Below are positions 7,763 to 16,337 of a stretch of DNA of 64,000 bases, one piece after another. Position numbers and translations under genes: made by a program. How positions within the stretch are numbered: position 1 is the first letter of the stretch; every line of letters starts with the position of its first letter. Source of the stretch: Rhodocytophaga rosea. Lineage in GTDB: Bacteria > Bacteroidota > Bacteroidia > Cytophagales > 172606-1. The notes under the pieces are model-generated. The model ran no database searches, was not told the origin of the DNA, and worked only from the letters and a program-made list of their open reading frames with translations. The DNA lies in the NCBI RefSeq assembly GCF_010119975.1, contig NZ_CP048222.1, forward strand, positions 1,447,501 through 1,511,500. The letters run 5' to 3'.

Positions 7763-8590
7763 TTAATTATTTACGCTCAACGGCAGTGACAGATTAGCCT
7801 TACTCCCTTTATGGGGTTCACTTCCTATATTAAACTGAGCCCCTATTAATTTTGCCCGGTGATGCATATTGGTGATGCCTGTACCTTTATCTGAAGCTGG
7901 TACTGCTTGGGTAACCACAGGATCAAAACCTTTTCCATTATCCTGCACAGAAAGCAGCAGCATAGCTGGGGTGAACTCTAAAGATACACAAATCTGACTT
8001 GCCTGTGCATGTTTGATAATATTTTGAAGCACTTCCTGGGCAATGCGGAACACTATCAGCCGTTTCTGCTCATCGATCATTACTTCCTGGCCACTTACTG
8101 TAAGTTGTGTTTTGTACAAACCTGTTTTTTCAATCAGGTCCAGTTCAAATTGCAAGGCTTCCGATAGCTTTAATTCATGGATATGCCCGGTGTTTAAGGA
8201 CCTGGACAGGTTACGCAAATCTTGAATTACTTTACCCACCAGGTCTTTGGCTACGGAGACTTTTTCAGAAGTGCCTTTGTCTTCAATCACCAGGGTAGTT
8301 AAACTTAGTTTTACCAGGGATAAGATCTGGCCAATGTTATCGTGTATTTCCTGAGATATATTTTGCAAGGTCTGTTCTTTGATTTCAAGCTGTGCTTTCA
8401 GAAGTTCCTGTTCATATGTATTTTTCATTTCTTCTTTTTCTCTCACATAGTTATGGTACTGACGCTGGTATAAAAACATAAAAGCGATCACAAAGCTGCT
8501 GATCAACAGCAACAGAAGAGTAATCGCTATAACAAATTGTATTTCTGAGGCGATGGCTTGCATAGAAACCCAATCAGAAAAAAGATGCAC
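7763..8590 (-). CDS. Sensor histidine kinase of the HisKA_3 (NarX-like) type with one membrane span
   Basis: 275 residues. One transmembrane helix at about 18-41, a coiled-coil linker at about 45-75 (REKEEMKNTYEQELLKAQLEIKEQ), the phospho-accepting H83 in SQEIHDNIGQ, then a GHKL ATPase domain with N box (EVLQNIIKHA) and G boxes (DNGKGFDP, GTGITNMHHRA). There is no extracytoplasmic sensor domain of its own. The gene overlaps the upstream six-TM gene by 64 bp if the first ATG is used; an ATG nine codons later (8563) shortens this. The overlap suggests translational coupling, and I infer that the membrane protein may be the sensing partner. Confidence 0.88.
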   Translation of the reverse strand: MHLFSDWVSMQAIASEIQFVIAITLLLLLISSFVIAFMFLYQRQYHNYVREKEEMKNTYEQELLKAQLEIKEQTLQNISQEIHDNIGQILSLVKLSLTTLVIEDKGTSEKVSVAKDLVGKVIQDLRNLSRSLNTGHIHELKLSEALQFELDLIEKTGLYKTQLTVSGQEVMIDEQKRLIVFRIAQEVLQNIIKHAQASQICVSLEFTPAMLLLSVQDNGKGFDPVVTQAVPASDKGTGITNMHHRAKLIGAQFNIGSEPHKGSKANLSLPLSVNN

Positions 8591-9183
8591 ATAAGTAAAA
8601 ACACCACATTATGTATCATCCACAGCAAGCCGAGATTGGATACATTCTCCTGAGTGAGTTTCCGGTAGCTAACAAAGATAAAAAAACAGCTGGTAAAGTA
8701 AACTAGCAAGCCTGTTACATAATAGAAATCCCTGCTTTCAAAAATACTCATCGTAGCCGGATTAGTGAGTTTCTGATAGTAATAGAGAAGACAATAGGCA
8801 ATGATAAAAAAGCTGGCCACACTATACGAATTGCTATTAAAAGTATCAAGTCCTTCCCAGAGAAGTATGTTAACAAAGGCAAATACGAGAAATAAGCCAA
8901 TCATCGCCAGCAGAAGAGGTTTTGCATAGGAATAGGTAAGCAGTCCCATAAAATAGCCGGACAATAGAAGAAAGGATACTATGCAATTGGTATGATATAG
9001 GTATAAATTATTCAGATCATAAAAATGCTGTAATATATTTGATGCCGTATTTAAAAGGACTTGCAAGAGCAGAAACTGAACGATAAAATCCCTCCTCCAG
9101 GCTACTCTACCACTTGCAAGCGCATAGAGTATCAGAACAAAAGGAGGGATACTATCTAAAAATTTAACAAATACATTCAGCAT
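8527..9183 (-). CDS. Six-TM integral membrane protein, family not recognised
   Basis: 218 residues with about six hydrophobic segments (near 10-28, 36-55, 66-84, 90-110, 118-140, 150-172, and a last one at 185-208, the count being uncertain) and short, mostly basic loops. No catalytic motif is obvious. It lies between a 64-aa peptide gene (21 bp upstream) and a histidine kinase (overlapping), so it is probably a membrane sensor or transporter serving that kinase. I cannot name a family. Confidence 0.75.
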   Translation of the reverse strand: MLNVFVKFLDSIPPFVLILYALASGRVAWRRDFIVQFLLLQVLLNTASNILQHFYDLNNLYLYHTNCIVSFLLLSGYFMGLLTYSYAKPLLLAMIGLFLVFAFVNILLWEGLDTFNSNSYSVASFFIIAYCLLYYYQKLTNPATMSIFESRDFYYVTGLLVYFTSCFFIFVSYRKLTQENVSNLGLLWMIHNVVFLLMCIFFLIGFLCKPSPQKYNLL

Positions 9184-9204
9184 CGCTCATCTGATAAGAT
9201 AGAT

Positions 9205-9399
9205 TTAATCACATCCCGGAGGATTAGGGCATCCTCTTACCGTTGCGCCCGTTGTGCCTACAGAGGTTGCCACAACAATTGCCTTAAACTCCTTGGCGGG
9301 TGGGTCTAACTTCTCATAAATAATTTTGATTGAAATGGTCGCTCCCTGTTCCTGCATCAGAACCTGGAGATCTTGCTTGTTGAAAATAAATTCCTGCAT
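9205..9399 (-). CDS. 64-aa peptide with Cys/Pro-rich tail (GCPNPPGCD), first gene of a signalling cassette
   Basis: Starts at an ATG with MQEFIFNKQDLQVLMQEQ, an amphipathic N-terminal half with no signal peptide, then a Ser/Thr/Gly stretch (VVATSVGTTGATVRG) and the tail CPNPPGCD, with two Cys five residues apart. The shape (charged leader, Gly/Thr/Cys-rich end) recalls ribosomally made peptide precursors, but no modification enzyme or leader peptidase is visible nearby, so this is only a suggestion. It lies 21 bp ahead of the six-TM gene on the same strand. It could also be an ordinary small cytosolic protein. Confidence 0.6.
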   Translation of the reverse strand: MQEFIFNKQDLQVLMQEQGATISIKIIYEKLDPPAKEFKAIVVATSVGTTGATVRGCPNPPGCD

Positions 9400-9703
9400 G
9401 AAAGTAGTGAGTTAAGAGTTGAGAATCAGCATCTACATGCTTGCAGGTGAAGGTAAGATAAATATTAAAATCCATAATTCCTTGTGAAAGGTGGCAAATC
9501 CTACGCCTAATACACAAACTACTGTATGTCAGAAAATTACAAATTACATATACTCAGATTTCGGTATTTTTAGGCCAAAAAACGGGAAAAACACCCTTTC
9601 CGACAGGGTGAAAATAGCCTGAAACTCAATGTATTTATACCCTTGAAAGGAGCGGCTAGAAAAGGCATTTTTACAAGCACTTTTTAGATCTTTTAACCAA
9701 CCT
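9400..9703. promoter_or_regulatory. Divergent promoter region between the peptide cassette and the PAS-LuxR gene
   Basis: 304 bp with no convincing gene; a minus-strand frame at 9314-9517 overlaps the peptide gene in another frame and has no family features. Both flanking operons must start here. I see no clear TAnnTTTG box or palindrome. Confidence 0.4.
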
Positions 9704-10552
9704 ATGCACTCCTTTCATTCCTCATCAAAAGTTGCCATGATGCACCCTCATCCTATGCCAGTAGGAAAAGGGTGGCTGGAAACATTTAGCGGCTATCAAC
9801 ACCAAAAGCATAATATTATTCTAAACAATTTATTCTTTGATAAGAAACAGGCAAGTGGTTTACAGATCAGGGAGCAACTACAGAATAATCCAATGGTAGA
9901 TGCTTTTTTAAGCATGTTCTCCTCTGTGGCGTTTCTATTAGACATAAGCAGCAATACATATGTCTATTTAAGCTCCAACATAGAAACTATGGTAGGCTAT
10001 ACTTCAACAGAGTTACAGCAGATTGAATTAACCTCTAACGCTGCTCTAACCCATGAAGAAGATTCACCCTATATGCTCTCTTTAACCACTCAGTTATTTA
10101 AGCACCTCAAAAAATTACCGCTTCAAAAACTGGGCGATTATACCTTAAACAGAGAATTCCGGCTCATCCGAAAGGATGGCAGCAGCATTGGAATGCTTGA
10201 GCAAAGCAAAGTAATAGAAACAGGTAAAAAGGGAGAAGTATTGTCCATATTCGGGCAACTCACCGACGTTTCTAATCTTAGAAAAAAACAAGGTCCGGCT
10301 GCATACATAAGCTCCACATTCAATGAAGAAATTATTGATTTTTCCCTAAAGAAGTCTCATTCTATTTTCAGTAACCGGGAATTACAGGTGATGGAATTGC
10401 TTTCGAAAGGCTTAAGCAGTAAGCAGATTGCCGGTATGCTCTGTATTAGTCCCTATACGGTAGGTAAACACCGCCAGAAAATGCTGGCTAAAACTCAAAG
10501 TAAAAACTCCAGTGAACTTATTCATTTTGCAGAACATCATCAACTGGTGTAA
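9704..10552 (+). CDS. PAS-domain LuxR-type transcriptional regulator
   Basis: 282 residues. A PAS domain spans about 65-190 (VAFLLDISSNTYVYLSSN...VGYTSTEL... up to the FRLIRKDGS segment), and a LuxR-type helix-turn-helix about 220-278 (FSNRELQVMELLSKGLSSKQIAGML...YTVGKHRQKML). There is no receiver domain, so activity is probably set by something bound to or sensed by the PAS domain. It is transcribed away from the peptide-kinase cassette and may or may not belong to that circuit. A strong hairpin follows it. The ATG at 9704 is assumed; a second Met (codon 12) is possible. Confidence 0.85.
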   Translation: MHSFHSSSKVAMMHPHPMPVGKGWLETFSGYQHQKHNIILNNLFFDKKQASGLQIREQLQNNPMVDAFLSMFSSVAFLLDISSNTYVYLSSNIETMVGYTSTELQQIELTSNAALTHEEDSPYMLSLTTQLFKHLKKLPLQKLGDYTLNREFRLIRKDGSSIGMLEQSKVIETGKKGEVLSIFGQLTDVSNLRKKQGPAAYISSTFNEEIIDFSLKKSHSIFSNRELQVMELLSKGLSSKQIAGMLCISPYTVGKHRQKMLAKTQSKNSSELIHFAEHHQLV

Positions 10553-10553
10553 A

Positions 10554-10588
10554 ACAGAGGAGGGACAACTAAAGCGATCCTCCTCTGT
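10554..10588 (+). terminator. Hairpin terminator after the PAS-LuxR gene
   Basis: ACAGAGGAGG (10554-10563) pairs with CCTCCTCTGT (10579-10588) across a 15-base loop, directly after the stop codon; the following bases are only moderately T-rich. Confidence 0.65.
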
Positions 10589-10656
10589 CTTCTCTGTTGC
10601 TATAACTATTCACCTTTACTAACAACTAAAAACGAACAACCAGCAACGATATAGTA

Positions 10657-12783
10657 TTAGCGTTTGTAATATTTGAAAGACGAATTATCCGGATTGGTAA
10701 TTTTTAATTCCCAATAGCCTTCGCCAGTTAATGTATTGTACATGCGGTTGATTTCGTAGCGAAGTGTCATGCCGGATGGTTGTACATCAGTATCTACACT
10801 CTGGCTCTGGTCACAAGGATTATAGAATTTACTTCTCCAGTAATTTTCCTGAAAGGTGAGGTTATTCCCGGAAGCACTTACATTTCCGGTGATGTATTCA
10901 GCAGAATAAGGATTTCCACAACCTGCCCAGGGTCCATGCTCGGCAATAGTCCAAATATAGCTTCCATTTTCACTGATTTTGAGGCCAAAGCCTGCATTTG
11001 GGTTCATTGTCCATGGAGTAGTAGCCCCTCTGAACCACTGGTTGGTCTGACGGTTGTAAAATTTATCATCAATCGCATATCCCCGGTCAAAACTCCATTG
11101 ATTTACCCATTCCCCAGCAATTGTAGTGGTAGGTGCCTCCTGAAAAGTAAGCTTGGCAGGTCCTTTAGTCAGGTTGAAGAAAGTATTGGCAGTAGTTACA
11201 TCTGAATTTATTTTCGCACCCAGATCAGTAAAAGCTACTACTCCCCAACCCAACCCATAATGAATGTCAGACTGTATAACAGAAACTTTGCCCGTATTGG
11301 TAATAGTGATATTGGCTGTCTCGTTGCCAAAGTTTGGTATCTGTTTATTTCCGGCATAAGACACTTCAGTATACTGTAATTTGTTTGATTCATGCGCTGT
11401 ATTAAATAACAGCCCTCCCCAGTTTTGATTTGCGGTTTTGGTACGGGCAGTAAAAGTGATTTTATTAGTAGGTGTTCCGATTGCATTCAAATAACCGCCA
11501 TCCACTCTCATAACCAGTCCTTCCCTAAATTCCAGGGTTGCTCCTGCAGCTATTTTCAAGCCTGATTGTACCGTAATATCGCTGCTGATATAATAACTGC
11601 TTCCATCCATCAGGTCTGGCCAGGTTACTTCTCCGGTATGATTGAGCGTTCCGCTTGTTTCTACCCCATTCATACCATTATTCCCTGAAAAAGTAGAAGC
11701 TGCATCGAGTTTATGAACCTGATTGGATGGTAAATAAATCGCTCCGCCAGTATTTTTGCTGAATCCATTGGCTGAGAAAGCTGCCAGCTCAGAGGCACCT
11801 TGTACATACAGCCCATACCCTCCGCTGAATGCAAATAAGGAATTAGCTATTTTTAACGAAGACGCTGTTGTAGCACTACCTGCTAAGGCTACGTTTGTCT
11901 TAACATCAGCAAGCAATTCTGCATAACTGCTGCTGCCACCAAATTCAACCGTAGCAAACTCCAGTTCATTTTCAAGGGTATTGCTTTGCACTAAAATTCC
12001 TTTCCAGAAGCCAGCAGTTTTCGATTTGCCGGTAAATACAATTCTTTCCTGCTGGGTACCTTTGGTAATGAGCGTTCCCTGGGGATAAATATGCATACCT
12101 TTATCGGCTTCAAATTCTATAACCACCCCAGGTTTAATGGTAAGTTTTGCTTTTACAATCAGGCTGGCCGTTACCAGGTAATCTGGTTTGGTTGGATCAG
12201 GATTAATGTTTTCCAGCACCCGATCCGTAGAAATTTCACCTCCCAGGGTAACCAGATCGGCTGGGGTAATAGTTACCAGCGCTTTATCTTTGGCCTGCCC
12301 ATTGGCATTTGAAACTGTTAATTCCACTTCATATTCTCCGGCGAGGTCACCAGCAAAAGCAGGATTTACAGTTGTGGCATTCGTAATTGTGGCTGTACTG
12401 TTGGACGGTTTCTTGGTGAACACCCAGTTATAATTTAAAACCGTCCCTTTGCTGTCTTTTGATTTACTACCGTCTAAGCTAACAATCACGCCAACTTTTG
12501 CAGACTGATTAGTGCCGGCATCAGCAGTCACTTTGGGTTGTGGTTCTGGTTTTGGTACAACTGTATCATCTTTTTTACAAGCGGCCGTTAGAATAAGTAA
12601 GCCTATTGCCAGTAAGAATACATAGCTCTGGCAAAAAGCATTGGCTTTGCCAAATGAATGTGTAATAAGTTTTGGTAAAAAAATGGAAGAGATATTGAAA
12701 AATGTGTGATCTGAAAGTTGTTTACTTGTTTTCATTGTAGAGTGTAGCCTGTATGTATAGGTTTGAAAAATTTTTAAAGGCAC
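10657..12783 (-). CDS. PKD-domain, beta-helix-like surface lipoprotein
   Basis: 708 residues from the first possible start; the ATG at 12735 (MKTSKQL) is more likely. The hydrophobic segment SYVFLLAIGLLILTAACKK carries a lipobox, so the mature protein probably starts at Cys. A PKD domain follows (about 85-172, DAGTNQSAKVGVIVSLDGSKS...YEVELTVSN), then repetitive strands resembling a right-handed parallel beta-helix (about 175-545, with motifs such as ATLEFREGLVMRVDGG), and a C-terminal domain of about 130 residues ending ...NSSFKYYKR. There is no T9SS tail. Likely a cell-surface protein binding or processing a polymer; no catalytic residues are identified. Confidence 0.8.
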   Translation of the reverse strand: MPLKIFQTYTYRLHSTMKTSKQLSDHTFFNISSIFLPKLITHSFGKANAFCQSYVFLLAIGLLILTAACKKDDTVVPKPEPQPKVTADAGTNQSAKVGVIVSLDGSKSKDSKGTVLNYNWVFTKKPSNSTATITNATTVNPAFAGDLAGEYEVELTVSNANGQAKDKALVTITPADLVTLGGEISTDRVLENINPDPTKPDYLVTASLIVKAKLTIKPGVVIEFEADKGMHIYPQGTLITKGTQQERIVFTGKSKTAGFWKGILVQSNTLENELEFATVEFGGSSSYAELLADVKTNVALAGSATTASSLKIANSLFAFSGGYGLYVQGASELAAFSANGFSKNTGGAIYLPSNQVHKLDAASTFSGNNGMNGVETSGTLNHTGEVTWPDLMDGSSYYISSDITVQSGLKIAAGATLEFREGLVMRVDGGYLNAIGTPTNKITFTARTKTANQNWGGLLFNTAHESNKLQYTEVSYAGNKQIPNFGNETANITITNTGKVSVIQSDIHYGLGWGVVAFTDLGAKINSDVTTANTFFNLTKGPAKLTFQEAPTTTIAGEWVNQWSFDRGYAIDDKFYNRQTNQWFRGATTPWTMNPNAGFGLKISENGSYIWTIAEHGPWAGCGNPYSAEYITGNVSASGNNLTFQENYWRSKFYNPCDQSQSVDTDVQPSGMTLRYEINRMYNTLTGEGYWELKITNPDNSSFKYYKR

Positions 12784-13131
12784 AGCTATGCCCGGCTATA
12801 GCCAGAGGCTATAGCAAAAATTCTCGATTCGTGTTAAGTTAAGGTTATGAGCAGACGGACCGGTTATGCATCTGTAGACTTAGAATTTCTGCGCAGAAAT
12901 TGCCTGAAAACACATGTCTTTTTTCAGGGTCTAAGCCTCGTCTGTGGGTAAGACAAGGCTCACATAGGAAAGGGTTGCCTGGAGAAATAAAAAAATGTAA
13001 TATTTTTTTGAGCCCTGTAAGTAAGCATCAGCTGCCTGATACCTGATAGTTGATAAAAAAATTTATAACTCTAGGCAACGCTTTATACCCGTCACTTGTC
13101 TTACCTACAAAAGCAATAGCAAATAACACCA
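12784..13131. other. 348-bp divergent intergenic region between two lipoprotein genes
   Basis: No ORF worth reporting and no clear promoter box. A short imperfect inverted repeat (GTCTTTTTTCAGG...GTGGGTAAGACAAGGC) lies around 12916-12960. Both flanking genes must be transcribed from here. Confidence 0.4.
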
Positions 13132-13803
13132 ATGAACCGCTCTTTAATAAAATACATCTTTTTCCTTCTGGCAGCTTTAAGTATATTAAACAGTTGCGAT
13201 AAGATAGGAGATGACGTATTGCCTGTAAAAATTCAGGATTTCCGCTTATACCCCGATGATATTTATACCTTTGGTGGCCTGATCAGGCTTGATCCTTTAA
13301 ATAATGATAGCTTAAAAGTAGATGCAAAAGTAACCTATTCGCAGCCGCAGCATGGTACCCTTGAACTAGACCAGGATGGCAGTATGCTGTATTTATCTGA
13401 TGTTGATTTTCTCGGTACAGATAGCCTTGAATATACCGTGTGCAGTGCCCGGCTTTGTAAATCAGAGAAAATCCGTTTGTATGTAGAAAGCCCGCCAGAT
13501 CCTGAAACCTGTGTTACCAGCCTTGGAGCTGACTCTCTGGAAACTACTAAAAATACCCCCAAAGGCATCCGTATTTTCATGAATGATATTATTTGTCCGA
13601 TGTCGGGAACGTCGGTTTTTGCTCCGCAAAAGGGTACCTTTAAAACCATCGATTACTCAGGCAGTTATAAAAATACAACCTATGTATATTATCCGCCCAA
13701 AGATTTCGTAGGAGAAGATTCTTTTAAATACAGAATCCATCCCGACCCCAGTGACTTTTATGGGAATTATATAGAAATGGTGGTAAAAGTAACAGTAAAA
13801 TAA
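13132..13803 (+). CDS. Lipoprotein with two Ig-like (Big_9/cadherin-like) domains
   Basis: 223 residues. The signal peptide ends in SILNSCDK, a lipobox with Cys at about 22. Two similar domains follow (about 50-118 and 140-222), each with the signature of bacterial Ig-like domains: QPQHGTLELDQDGSMLYLSDVDFLGTDSLEYTV in the first, split here as QPQHGTLEL and FLGTDSLEYTV, and APQKGTFK with FVGEDSFKYRI in the second. Such tandem modules act in adhesion or as structural parts of surface assemblies. It precedes the sigma-factor operon on the same strand by 140 bp. The exact role is unknown. Confidence 0.8.
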   Translation: MNRSLIKYIFFLLAALSILNSCDKIGDDVLPVKIQDFRLYPDDIYTFGGLIRLDPLNNDSLKVDAKVTYSQPQHGTLELDQDGSMLYLSDVDFLGTDSLEYTVCSARLCKSEKIRLYVESPPDPETCVTSLGADSLETTKNTPKGIRIFMNDIICPMSGTSVFAPQKGTFKTIDYSGSYKNTTYVYYPPKDFVGEDSFKYRIHPDPSDFYGNYIEMVVKVTVK

Positions 13804-13942
13804 AAGTATATATGGCGTATTTGAATTTCTCCGGAAAGATTTCCTACAGGTATTTTTTAAAACATTTTACAAAATAGTAATTTGTAGATCCAGCTTATAT
13901 ACCTATCCTTTAACCAAAACCCAATTCCATTTTATAACACAC

Positions 13943-14485
13943 GTGTACGCCGAGCAGGAAATTATTGAAGGCTGTAAAAAAGGGAAATCTTCTTTTCAGG
14001 AGAAGTTATACAATATGTATTCCCGCCAGATGATGGCAGTGTGCGTACGTTATACCAGATCACGGTTCGAGGCGGAAGATATTTTTCATGAGGCTTTTGT
14101 TAAAGTATTCAAAAATATCCACAGCTATAACGGCGGCTCTTTTGAAGGCTGGATGCGCCGCATTTTTGTAAATACGGCTATTAACTATTACCACAAGAAT
14201 AAAAAATACCAGGAACAACTCGATTACAGTACCATTGAAGAGAGTTCTCCTGCGGAGGAAAATGTACTGAGCGAGATTTCGGGCAAAGAATTGTTGTTAT
14301 TAATCGATCAGTTGCCGGAAGGCTATAAGCTGGTGTTTAACTTGTATGAAGTGGAAGGTTATACCCACCGGGAGATCAGCGAAATGCTGTCTATTGCGGA
14401 AGGTACTTCCAAATCGCAGTTAGCCAAGGCGAAAGTATACCTGAAGAAAATTCTGCACAACTATTCAATTAAAGAGAAATGTTAA
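13943..14485 (+). CDS. RNA polymerase sigma-70 factor, ECF type
   Basis: 180 residues from a GTG start (13943); no ATG lies near the expected N-terminus. Region 2 (about 25-95) contains YTRSRFEAEDIFHEAFVKVFKNI and GSFEGWMRRIFVNTAINY, and region 4 (about 120-170) contains LPEGYKLVFNLYEVEGYTHREISEML and EGTSKSQLAKAK. These are the usual signs of Bacteroidota ECF sigma factors. The next gene overlaps by 7 bp, suggesting translational coupling with its likely anti-sigma/envelope partner. Confidence 0.92.
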   Translation: MYAEQEIIEGCKKGKSSFQEKLYNMYSRQMMAVCVRYTRSRFEAEDIFHEAFVKVFKNIHSYNGGSFEGWMRRIFVNTAINYYHKNKKYQEQLDYSTIEESSPAEENVLSEISGKELLLLIDQLPEGYKLVFNLYEVEGYTHREISEMLSIAEGTSKSQLAKAKVYLKKILHNYSIKEKC

Positions 14486-16221
14486 CCGATAAGGAACGGG
14501 CAGAGATCCGGCGTAAAATGATGGAACTTACTGAAGAGCCTCCGGCTAATGCCTGGAAAGCTATTCATGCAGAAATCAAACCCAGGAGGCGCTGGCGTTT
14601 TGCCTGGTGGATTACTGGCGCTGTACTCCTGTTGTTAACAACCGCCGGAATATATTTTATAGTTGATTATTACAATAGCCAGGAAGGAAGTGTTCCTACT
14701 GCTTCTTTATCTCAACTTGAGACTGAAATTGCTGTGCCTGCTACTGCGCAACCTGCAAAGCCAAATACGGTAGCACCACAAGCAAGTACCCAATCTGGCG
14801 TAAGTTCTCCGTTTCCGGCTCACGGAACTGAACATACTCCAACTGAAATTGGAAAAGAAACTCAACCTCTGGCTTCTAAGGCTCCTGTAAAAAACTTGCC
14901 TTCAGAAAATGTACCTGCTGCTACTCCGGAGAATATACCAGCTGAAAATATTCCAGGAAAGGTGAAGGGCAACTTAAAAACGACTTCAACTGCTATATTG
15001 AAAGACAAAATTAAGAATGAGCCAATACCGCAGACTAAAGAAAATGCCAAAGAAAGGACGCCACATGTAAGGCCGGAAATTGTAGAGAATCGTCAGATAA
15101 GTCGTCCAGGTCACATATTGGAACAGCCTTCAACTGAAAAAAATCCTAATAAACAACCAGTGGAAAAAGCAGCGCCTATAGATGTACCCGGCAAAACGCC
15201 ATCCTCTACAGCTAATCCAGTTAGTACTGCAAAGCCCGGGAAAATTGCACCTAATGAAACATTGTCTAAAACCGTCTTACTTCCGGGCTCAGAGGAAAAA
15301 TCTGCCAATGGTATACCAGGCAAACCGCAGGATACAGAAAATTCTAAAGAGGTATCATTTAACCGGCCCCTGATTACTTCTATTCCTTCCAGGTCGCTTC
15401 ATGCAAATGCCAGTATTTATGAACTGGTTTTAGATTCAATACATCTGGCATTGGTTGCAAAACCTGAGGTATTACCTGTAAAGGAACATATTATTACACC
15501 TGAAAGAAAGCCTGCTGCCAAAGAATGGACAATGGGCGTATTTTTTTCTCCCAGGTATGCCTTCCGGGTAATAACGCCAGCCAGTTCAGATGATATTTAT
15601 ATTACCGGATTGAGCAAAACAAAAAAATCTGGCACTGACAGAATGGGATATGAAGCCGGGATAAATCTAAGTAAAACCATTAGCCGCAATCTGTACCTGG
15701 AAACCAGCCTGACTTTTATGCAATTGAAAGAGAATTTATCTTACGATTATACAACTGGCATCATTGATACCCTGCTCCGTACGGTAAGCCCGGATGGAAA
15801 AGAAGTGCAGGTAAATGCTGTGTATGTAACCGGTACCCGTCAGCTGATCAGTACCTATGCCTATGGCGGATGGCGGATGGGCGCTACCTATTATTTCTGG
15901 CAAAACCATCACCGCCGGTTCAATTTCACCCTAAACGGTGGCGTGAATCTGCTGCTAAAAGGCCAGACGAGAGAAATTATCAACGGGCAGGAATCCAGAA
16001 CTTTGTATTTTCCTTCCAAAGAAAATATCCTGGAACAAACCAATTATAATTTGATGGCAGGTGCCGGTTATTCGGTAAGGGTAATGCAAAAATACGAACT
16101 GATGCTGATGCCTACGCTAAATTATTTTCTGGGCTCTACCTTTAAAACAAGAGAACCTTTTGGCTTAAAACCATATTCCCTGGGCATACATATCCAGCTC
16201 AAACGCCGATTTCCTTTATAA
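14479..16221 (+). CDS. Envelope-spanning protein: inner-membrane helix, long disordered linker, C-terminal OM beta-barrel
   Basis: 580 residues. Residues 1-37 are a charged cytoplasmic segment; a single TM helix follows at about 40-60 (FAWWITGAVLLLLTTAGIYFIV); about 65-320 is a low-complexity Pro/Lys/Thr/Asn-rich linker; about 345-580 looks like an outer-membrane beta-barrel of the PorT-like kind, with alternating aromatic strands (NLYLETSLTFMQLK, GGWRMGATYYFW) and the end IHIQLKRRFPL. Its start overlaps the ECF sigma gene. I infer that it couples outer-membrane state to the sigma factor through the N-terminal segment, but no recognised anti-sigma (zinc or FecR) motif is present. Confidence 0.75.
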   Translation: MLTDKERAEIRRKMMELTEEPPANAWKAIHAEIKPRRRWRFAWWITGAVLLLLTTAGIYFIVDYYNSQEGSVPTASLSQLETEIAVPATAQPAKPNTVAPQASTQSGVSSPFPAHGTEHTPTEIGKETQPLASKAPVKNLPSENVPAATPENIPAENIPGKVKGNLKTTSTAILKDKIKNEPIPQTKENAKERTPHVRPEIVENRQISRPGHILEQPSTEKNPNKQPVEKAAPIDVPGKTPSSTANPVSTAKPGKIAPNETLSKTVLLPGSEEKSANGIPGKPQDTENSKEVSFNRPLITSIPSRSLHANASIYELVLDSIHLALVAKPEVLPVKEHIITPERKPAAKEWTMGVFFSPRYAFRVITPASSDDIYITGLSKTKKSGTDRMGYEAGINLSKTISRNLYLETSLTFMQLKENLSYDYTTGIIDTLLRTVSPDGKEVQVNAVYVTGTRQLISTYAYGGWRMGATYYFWQNHHRRFNFTLNGGVNLLLKGQTREIINGQESRTLYFPSKENILEQTNYNLMAGAGYSVRVMQKYELMLMPTLNYFLGSTFKTREPFGLKPYSLGIHIQLKRRFPL

Positions 16222-16238
16222 AAATCTATTAATTGAAT

Positions 16239-16279
16239 AACAAAAGAAGCTAAACGTAAAAGATTTAGCTTCTTTTGTT
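16239..16279 (+). terminator. Perfect 16-bp-stem terminator after the sigma/beta-barrel operon
   Basis: AACAAAAGAAGCTAAA (16239-16254) pairs perfectly with TTTAGCTTCTTTTGTT (16264-16279) around a 9-base loop. It lies between convergent genes, so it may serve both strands. Confidence 0.85.
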
Positions 16280-16337
16280 AGGATGAATCTATAACCTATT
16301 GCCAACAATTATAAACGAATAAACACAGCCAATAAGA

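Noticed and set aside
7763-9399. Direct homology to staphylococcal agr
   Set aside because: Only the gene order is alike; the regulator is NarL-type, the kinase is HisKA_3 and the membrane protein lacks an evident AgrB active site.
9314-9517. 67-codon minus-strand ORF
   Set aside because: Overlaps the better-supported 64-aa peptide gene in another frame and has no protein-like features.
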